A stretch of DNA of 44,918 nt from a virus. Positions 41,324 to 44,918 of this stretch are shown here, piece by piece. The notes under the pieces were generated by a model. The model was not told the origin of the DNA. It saw nothing but the letters and a program-made list of their open reading frames with translations, and ran no database searches. A program made the position numbers and the translations under genes. The DNA is taken from the IMG/VR virus record IMGVR_UViG_3300020180_000032, positions 1-44,918 of that record; one strand, 5' to 3'. The stretch's first letter is position 1; every line of letters starts with the position of its first letter.

Positions 41324-41823
41324 CGCCGGGTCAGGTGGCGTTTGAGACGTTTAAGGCGTCAGTGGAATTCTACATTGCGCCATGGCGGTTTCTGGAATCA
41401 GAGTGGCAAGCCGCATGGGATGCCGTCGCGAATGCCGTGTCGGGCGATCTCATCGCGGACAACGATCGGCTGCGGGCGGCGCTGGCCACGCTCAAGTATG
41501 AAGTAGAGACGATCTCAAATGGCAGGCAGGAGGAAGTACGTAGCGACTTCACATCCGGCGAGGCCAATGGCTGGACTATGGCTGCGTGCCATATCGGGGA
41601 GATCGTCACCATTGCACTTGCACCACCAGCACCAGCCGCCGTCTCGGCGTACCGGGCAGCGATCAGGAGAGAGGCGTTCCTGGAAGCGGCGAAGCTGATA
41701 CAAAAGACAACGCCAGACCCGCTGACGGACGAGGGATGGTCGTGGCATGGCGGAAGAATGGCGAACGTAGAACAGCTGGAAGCAATGGCAAAAAGAGAGG
41801 GGAAGGGGCGCGATGAAAAGTAA
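41320..41823 (+). CDS. Protein of unknown function (167 aa)
   Basis: ATGA overlap with the previous stop. It has an aromatic N-terminus (FYIAPWRFLESEWQAAWDAV), a helical segment (about 50-65) and a C-terminal charged helix (about 122-137). No family recognised. Confidence 0.6.
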   Translation: MTPGQVAFETFKASVEFYIAPWRFLESEWQAAWDAVANAVSGDLIADNDRLRAALATLKYEVETISNGRQEEVRSDFTSGEANGWTMAACHIGEIVTIALAPPAPAAVSAYRAAIRREAFLEAAKLIQKTTPDPLTDEGWSWHGGRMANVEQLEAMAKREGKGRDEK

Positions 41824-42007
41824 AGCTCTAGACCGGCTGATTGAGTACGCTCAGCGCCGATATGGCACGTCGTGGAATGGTCATGGCGTAGACGACCTTG
41901 TCCGCAAAGCTTACGCCCTTGGGCGTAAGGAGAGCGGCAATTACGCAGGCGCGAAAGCAGTGAAAGTTGAGGTAGTCCAATGTCCGACATCGACATCGAA
42001 GCGCTAA
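41813..42007 (+). CDS. Small basic protein (64 aa)
   Basis: Overlaps the previous gene by 11 bases and the next by 28. Helical and basic; no family recognised. Confidence 0.52.
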   Translation: MKSKALDRLIEYAQRRYGTSWNGHGVDDLVRKAYALGRKESGNYAGAKAVKVEVVQCPTSTSKR

Positions 42008-42189
42008 GGCGGCGCGTGGACGTGCTGGAGAAGGCGCTACAAGATGCTGCGTCTGTGTTTTATGAGTTTGCATGGCGCGGGAACACGGATTACTCTCAGC
42101 TTAAACGAACTCAGATCGAAAGCATGGCGAGAGATAGCTTGCAAGCGGTGCAAAAAGCATTAGGGGCCAAGATCGAAGGTGACAAATGA
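41980..42189 (+). CDS. Small coiled-coil protein (69 aa)
   Basis: ATG 41980 lies inside the previous gene. Residues 1-25 form a heptad-like helix (IDIEALRRRVDVLEKALQDAA). The protein ends GDK in a 48-base sequence that is repeated at the next junction. Confidence 0.58.
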   Translation: MSDIDIEALRRRVDVLEKALQDAASVFYEFAWRGNTDYSQLKRTQIESMARDSLQAVQKALGAKIEGDK

Positions 42190-42220
42190 GAGATCCGCGG
42201 ACAGACCCGAAGCCTGGGGA
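42173..42220 (+). repeat. 48-bp direct repeat at gene start, copy 1
   Basis: Matches 42382-42429 at 45 of 48 positions. It encodes the MRDPRTDPKPGD start of two neighbouring genes. Confidence 0.9.
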
Positions 42221-42398
42221 CGTGCTGATTTACGGGCCGCAATGGCAGCGAGAAAAGGTACGAGTCGATAAAGTGACCAGTAGCGTCGTCTATTGCGTAA
42301 TGGGCGGTTGGATCCACCAGTACACGATGGCTGAATGGAATGATTGGATGGTAGTGGCGGAGGTTTTACATGTTGCAGAATTCGAAGGTGACAAATGA
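42186..42398 (+). CDS. MRDPRTDPKPGD-type small protein A (70 aa)
   Basis: ATGA overlaps at both ends. The start MRDPRTDPKPGD and the VLHVAE near the end are shared with the next gene, while the middle differs apart from a GP...K-RVD-VT pattern. The start motif is common in small phage proteins of unknown function. It looks like a compact beta domain. Confidence 0.65.
   Translation: MRDPRTDPKPGDVLIYGPQWQREKVRVDKVTSSVVYCVMGGWIHQYTMAEWNDWMVVAEVLHVAEFEGDK
42358..42381 (+). repeat. 24-bp direct repeat near gene end, copy 1
   Basis: Identical to 42600-42623; encodes EVLHVAE near the end of the two paralogous genes. Confidence 0.9.
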
Positions 42399-42429
42399 GA
42401 GACCCGCGAACAGACCCGAAGCCGGGGGA
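42382..42429 (+). repeat. 48-bp direct repeat at gene start, copy 2
   Basis: Partner of 42173-42220; spacing 209 bases. Confidence 0.9.
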
Positions 42430-42625
42430 TATCTACGCCGGACCAATTGTGAAATTGCGAGTAGATCGCGTAACGTATGTGATTGGCATGAAGCTCGAAA
42501 CAGTTGAGTTTACGATATGCCATAGAAATCGCGAGGCTTACAAAGGGCACCGCAAGTTAACTGCGGCTGAGTTTATCAATTTTGTATCTGGAGAAAAGAC
42601 GGAGGTTTTACATGTTGCAGAATAG
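42395..42625 (+). CDS. MRDPRTDPKPGD-type small protein B (76 aa)
   Basis: Tandem paralogue of 42186-42398: same first 12 residues and same VLHVAE end, with a diverged or replaced centre. Overlaps the next gene by 14 bases. Confidence 0.63.
   Translation: MRDPRTDPKPGDIYAGPIVKLRVDRVTYVIGMKLETVEFTICHRNREAYKGHRKLTAAEFINFVSGEKTEVLHVAE
42600..42623 (+). repeat. 24-bp direct repeat near gene end, copy 2
   Basis: Identical to 42358-42381. The copy contains the ATG (42612) of the next gene. Confidence 0.9.
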
Positions 42626-42947
42626 ATCGAGGGAGTGGCTCGAAGGGGCGATTGCGGCGCTGGAGTCATTCAGGCGGAGCGGGATTGACACCACCGATCG
42701 GTTAGACCTATACCGAGCCCAACTCGAATCGCTACCGCCTTCGCAGCCCGACCCGCTGCGACTTGCGGCGGAAGCATCCTTGGTGGCGTTTGAAAAGATG
42801 TTGGAATTCGAAGCGGCCGACGAAAAGTATTGTCTCGGGGACTTTATTGGAGACGGAACCGATACGGTTTCCTTGCTGCGCCAATTTAAAAGCCTGAGGG
42901 ACGAAGCCATACCCATCCTGCGGGCGGCGCTGGAGCAAAAGCCATGA
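42612..42947 (+). CDS. Helical protein, SREWLEGAI-type (111 aa)
   Basis: I chose ATG 42612 (start MLQNRSREWLEGAIAALESF) because GGAGG lies about 7 bases upstream. It shares SRE-x-x-EG-x-IA-x-LE-x-F-x-RSG at its start and LRAALE at its end with the next gene. Function unknown. Confidence 0.6.
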   Translation: MLQNRSREWLEGAIAALESFRRSGIDTTDRLDLYRAQLESLPPSQPDPLRLAAEASLVAFEKMLEFEAADEKYCLGDFIGDGTDTVSLLRQFKSLRDEAIPILRAALEQKP

Positions 42948-43195
42948 TAGATGACGCACTGATAGCAACAAAGTCGCGGGAGTGCATGGAAGGGGTAATT
43001 GCAACGCTGGAGCTATTTAGCCGAAGCGGGCTTGATGCCTTTGCGCAACTAACAGAACAAGAACTAACCGCGATCGCGGACATGCTGGATCACATCGCCG
43101 CTGCGCATTTTGCGCATGACATCTACCGCGCCGAATACCTCGCATGCGAGACCGCTGCACGCTTCCTGCGGGCGGCGCTGGAAGGGAAAGTATGA
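42944..43195 (+). CDS. Helical protein, paralogue of the previous gene (83 aa)
   Basis: ATGA overlaps at both ends. SRECMEGVIATLELFSRSGLD near the start and FLRAALEGKV at the end match the previous protein. A 19-base exact repeat (42916-42934 and 43164-43182) underlies the shared end. All-helical; function unknown. Confidence 0.6.
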   Translation: MIDDALIATKSRECMEGVIATLELFSRSGLDAFAQLTEQELTAIADMLDHIAAAHFAHDIYRAEYLACETAARFLRAALEGKV

Positions 43196-43449
43196 CAAGA
43201 CAAGATGACGTACCGCTGCCCTGCTACTCAGACGACCTACTCGCCGGTATCTGCGCCTTGGAATGCTGGCGAGCGGTGGAGGAGGGTCGCTGGTGGCAGC
43301 TAAGCTCGGCTAATATAGCAGGAGGCTCGTTCCATTGCCGCTTAGCGGTAGACGATGGTCCGCTATATACCGATATAGGGTTTGGGGCCACGCCAGCAGC
43401 CGCTGTAGCAGCGGTGCTGCTGGTAATCGCTAATGAGACAGCACCATGA
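43192..43449 (+). CDS. Small protein of unknown function (85 aa)
   Basis: ATG 43192 is in an ATGA overlap. A compact mixed protein with WRAVEEGRWWQLSSAN and GFGATPAAAVAAVLLVIA, reminiscent of small phage domains that bind double-stranded RNA or substrate, but no family is certain. Confidence 0.58.
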   Translation: MTRQDDVPLPCYSDDLLAGICALECWRAVEEGRWWQLSSANIAGGSFHCRLAVDDGPLYTDIGFGATPAAAVAAVLLVIANETAP

Positions 43450-43655
43450 CCGCGCAAAAACTTTGCGCTATGGCACAGCGTATGGATGCAAAGGCTCGGC
43501 TGTTAGACGCGGCGGCGCGAAACTGCGTCGAGCCAGACGAACGGACAGGCCGACTCATTCAAGCCGCATCCGACGCCCGCATGGCAGCGCGATTGGCGCG
43601 CGAGAAAGCCACAGAGATCGGTGTAGCGGAGTGGTTGGAGCGGGGCAAGCCATGA
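43446..43655 (+). CDS. Small basic helical protein (69 aa)
   Basis: ATGA overlaps at both ends. Ala/Arg-rich helical protein. No family recognised. Confidence 0.56.
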   Translation: MTAQKLCAMAQRMDAKARLLDAAARNCVEPDERTGRLIQAASDARMAARLAREKATEIGVAEWLERGKP

Positions 43656-43870
43656 CCGGCGAATGCTGGCGTCCCATATCGGAAATCGACGAAGATTGCG
43701 GCGAATGCGTGTTCGTAAACGTGCTTGACATTGATGAGTTTTCGGTTGGGTCTTGGTCTGACTGGGATTTCCAGAACAGGGCGAAAATACATGGCTGGAC
43801 CCACTTCAAGCGCATCATTTTGAGCCACGACGACGCAATGACTTTGAGAGCCAAATTAGGGAAAGCATAA
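43652..43870 (+). CDS. DUF551-like small protein (72 aa)
   Basis: Starts MTGECWRPISE in an ATGA overlap; a W-x-P-I/V-S/E start is common to small phage proteins of the DUF551 type. The middle (GWTHFKRIIL) fits that style. Stop in a TAATG overlap. Function unknown. Confidence 0.55.
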   Translation: MTGECWRPISEIDEDCGECVFVNVLDIDEFSVGSWSDWDFQNRAKIHGWTHFKRIILSHDDAMTLRAKLGKA

Positions 43871-44028
43871 TGGACCCAAAAAAAATCAAGCAATTAGCAA
43901 AGCGGCTGGCTAAAAACCCGGAACTGCTGGCCAAAGTGAGAGCCGCTGACCAGCCTTACTGGATATGGGGAATCACCGATGACGAAGAGCTTGTACGGAA
44001 GACTGTCGAATTAATGGATCGAAAATAG
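43870..44028 (+). CDS. Small helical protein (52 aa)
   Basis: ATG 43870 is in a TAATG overlap; reads MDPKKIKQLAKRLAKNPE at the start and ends ELMDRK. Basic N-terminal helix and acidic C-terminal helix. Contains an A8 run near the start. Function unknown. Confidence 0.6.
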   Translation: MDPKKIKQLAKRLAKNPELLAKVRAADQPYWIWGITDDEELVRKTVELMDRK

Positions 44029-44035
44029 GACTAAC

Positions 44036-44089
44036 ATGACCAAAAAACCACGCAACTCGAAAGGAGGAATTAGCCATGTTCGGAGGTAG
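44036..44089 (+). CDS. Possible mini-ORF around a ribosome-binding site (17 aa)
   Basis: Reads MTKKPRNSKGGISHVRR and overlaps the start of the next gene by 14 bases. Its KGG codons are the perfect AAAGGAGG ribosome-binding site of that gene, so it may be spurious. Confidence 0.25.
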   Translation: MTKKPRNSKGGISHVRR

Positions 44090-44462
44090 ATTCGCGCGGC
44101 GCGTGCCAGCGATGGGTATCACCAAGAAGCGTATTCCCGGAACCATGAACAAGACCGAGGCCCGCTATGAGCAGGAGGTTTTGACGCTGGAATATACCAG
44201 CGGCCGCTTGCTTTGGTACTGCTTCGAGGGGATGACTTTCAAACTCGGTCCAGACTTGCGATACACGCCTGATTTCGTAATTTTACGACCCGATGGATTG
44301 ATTGAATGCCACGAAATAAAGGCCGGCAAAAAAACCGGTGATCCGCTAGTGGAAGACGACGCCAGAGTGAAAATCATCGCAGCCGCCGAGAAATTTCCAT
44401 TCAGTTTCCGGATGCGTTGGTTCGATTTGACCCAGGGCGCATGGGTGGAGAGGGTGTACTAA
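44076..44462 (+). CDS. PD-(D/E)XK nuclease, DUF1064-like (128 aa)
   Basis: Pattern: MNKTEARYE (about 24-32), YTPDFVI (about 65-71) and ECHEIKAGKK (about 77-86), giving the Glu, Asp and E-x-K residues of this nuclease fold. It resembles small phage endonucleases of the DUF1064 type, suggested to act in recombination or junction resolution. A perfect AAAGGAGG site precedes the ATG. Confidence 0.7.
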   Translation: MFGGRFARRVPAMGITKKRIPGTMNKTEARYEQEVLTLEYTSGRLLWYCFEGMTFKLGPDLRYTPDFVILRPDGLIECHEIKAGKKTGDPLVEDDARVKIIAAAEKFPFSFRMRWFDLTQGAWVERVY

Positions 44463-44503
44463 TGAGAGGAATTACATTTCAAACCTGGAATATTGAGCCA
44501 TGA
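44462..44503 (+). CDS. Bridging mini-ORF (13 aa)
   Basis: Reads MRGITFQTWNIEP. Starts in a TAATG overlap with the nuclease stop and ends in an ATGA overlap with the replication gene. It may couple translation between the two. Confidence 0.35.
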   Translation: MRGITFQTWNIEP

Positions 44504-44918
44504 AACGGCCATCTTTTCAGTTTTATCCGGGCGATTTTTCCCGCGATTCTGCTGTGAGATCTGTATCGCTGTCAGCACGCGGACTGTGGATAGAAATGCT
44601 CTGTTTGATGCATCAATCTGAGCGCCGCGGATACATCGAAGTTGGCGGTACAGCCCCGACAGTCGAGCAGTTCGCCCGCATGGTTGGAGCGGAGAAAAAG
44701 GAAGTCTCTAAACTCCTGCAAGAACTTGAAAAATCAGGGGTTTACAGCGTAGAAAACGGTTTCATTTACAGCCGCAGAATGGTTCGGGATTCAGAGAAAG
44801 AGGAGTCCGATAGGGTTAACGGGGGACGTGGCGGAAACCCGAAAATCACCCACCCCCCGGTTAACCCCCCGGTTAACCGGGGGGTGGGTGATTTTCGGGT
44901 TTCCGCCACGTCCCCCGT
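44500..44918 (+). CDS. Phage replication initiation/helicase-loader-like protein, N-terminal part (cut by window edge)
   Basis: From ATG 44500: KRPSFQFYPGDFSRDSAVRSVS (about 2-23), ARGLWIEMLCLMHQS, an RGYIEVGG turn, and a winged-helix region (PTVEQFARMVGAEKKEVSKLLQELEKSGV, about 53-81). This is the usual start of phage replisome organiser-like proteins, whose C-terminus normally meets the helicase. From about residue 108 the frame enters the terminal palindrome, so the last 30 or so residues may not be real. No stop codon before the edge. Confidence 0.7.
   Translation, partial: MKRPSFQFYPGDFSRDSAVRSVSLSARGLWIEMLCLMHQSERRGYIEVGGTAPTVEQFARMVGAEKKEVSKLLQELEKSGVYSVENGFIYSRRMVRDSEKEESDRVNGGRGGNPKITHPPVNPPVNRGVGDFRVSATSP
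44819..44918. repeat. Perfect 100-bp palindrome at the window end
   Basis: Arms of 48 bases (44819-44866 and 44871-44918) are exact reverse complements around CCCC. The arm ends precisely at the last base. The centre is built on GGTTAACC palindromes natural to this gene (a VNPPVN repeat). A fold-back assembly or amplification artefact is the first explanation. Confidence 0.95.

Noticed and set aside
44819-44918. True telomere-like hairpin end
   Set aside because: No protelomerase is visible, the palindrome grows from a natural coding repeat, and it stops exactly at the window edge, as an artefact would.

Overview
This window looks like most of the genome of a tailed double-stranded DNA phage with short-tail (podovirus-like) organisation. 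One plus-strand late region (about 1.6 to 35.3 kb) runs in the usual order: large terminase, portal, scaffold, head decoration, major capsid, tail fibres, adaptors, tailspike, glucosaminidase lysozyme, a large nozzle-like protein, internal virion proteins and holin. No tape-measure, tail-tube or sheath gene is recognisable. I see no integrase, tRNA, CRISPR array or transposase. The host is probably a Gram-negative bacterium. Four tail-fibre-type proteins carry short Sec signal peptides ending in A/G before Q, a style I associate with Acidobacteriota (Solibacter-like); that host guess is inference.

Layout: (1) 1-1525, minus strand: six small unrecognised genes, the last cut by the window edge, read from one clear promoter at 1532-1560. 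(2) 1644-9005: packaging and capsid genes, closed by a terminator at 9014-9050. (3) 9063-17101: two small structural proteins and four consecutive signal-peptide proteins. (4) 17102-17786: an unusual gene-free stretch of 685 bases with a terminator, a diverged direct repeat and a promoter. (5) 17787-34722: adaptors, tailspike, lysozyme, nozzle with tandem repeats, a GNAT-like protein and internal virion proteins. (6) 34743-35293: a leader peptide and holin. (7) 35291-35690: a control region with several inverted repeats and one or two early-type promoters. (8) 35439-44918: early or accessory genes. These include a recombination set (RecB/Cas4-type nuclease, Sak4-like ATPase, SSB-like protein), a lone PhoB-type winged helix, about twenty tiny overlapping genes, a DUF1064-like nuclease and a truncated replication protein. 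The window ends in a perfect palindrome.

The most interesting signals are these. (a) A five-copy bipartite late-promoter element, CCTGAAA-N14-SGGCAATCTT, has sigma70-like geometry. In four of five copies the predicted +1 is exactly the G of a GTG start codon, which implies leaderless late mRNAs, including that of the terminase. (b) A block of consecutive cysteine-containing tail-fibre proteins with secretion signals implies export of phage fibres. (c) The RecB/Cas4-like nuclease appears circularly permuted, with its normal N-terminal Cys/His module at the C-terminus. (d) Mini-ORFs of 11-17 codons bridge adjacent genes by start/stop overlaps. All functional names come from motif reading by eye; no database search was run.
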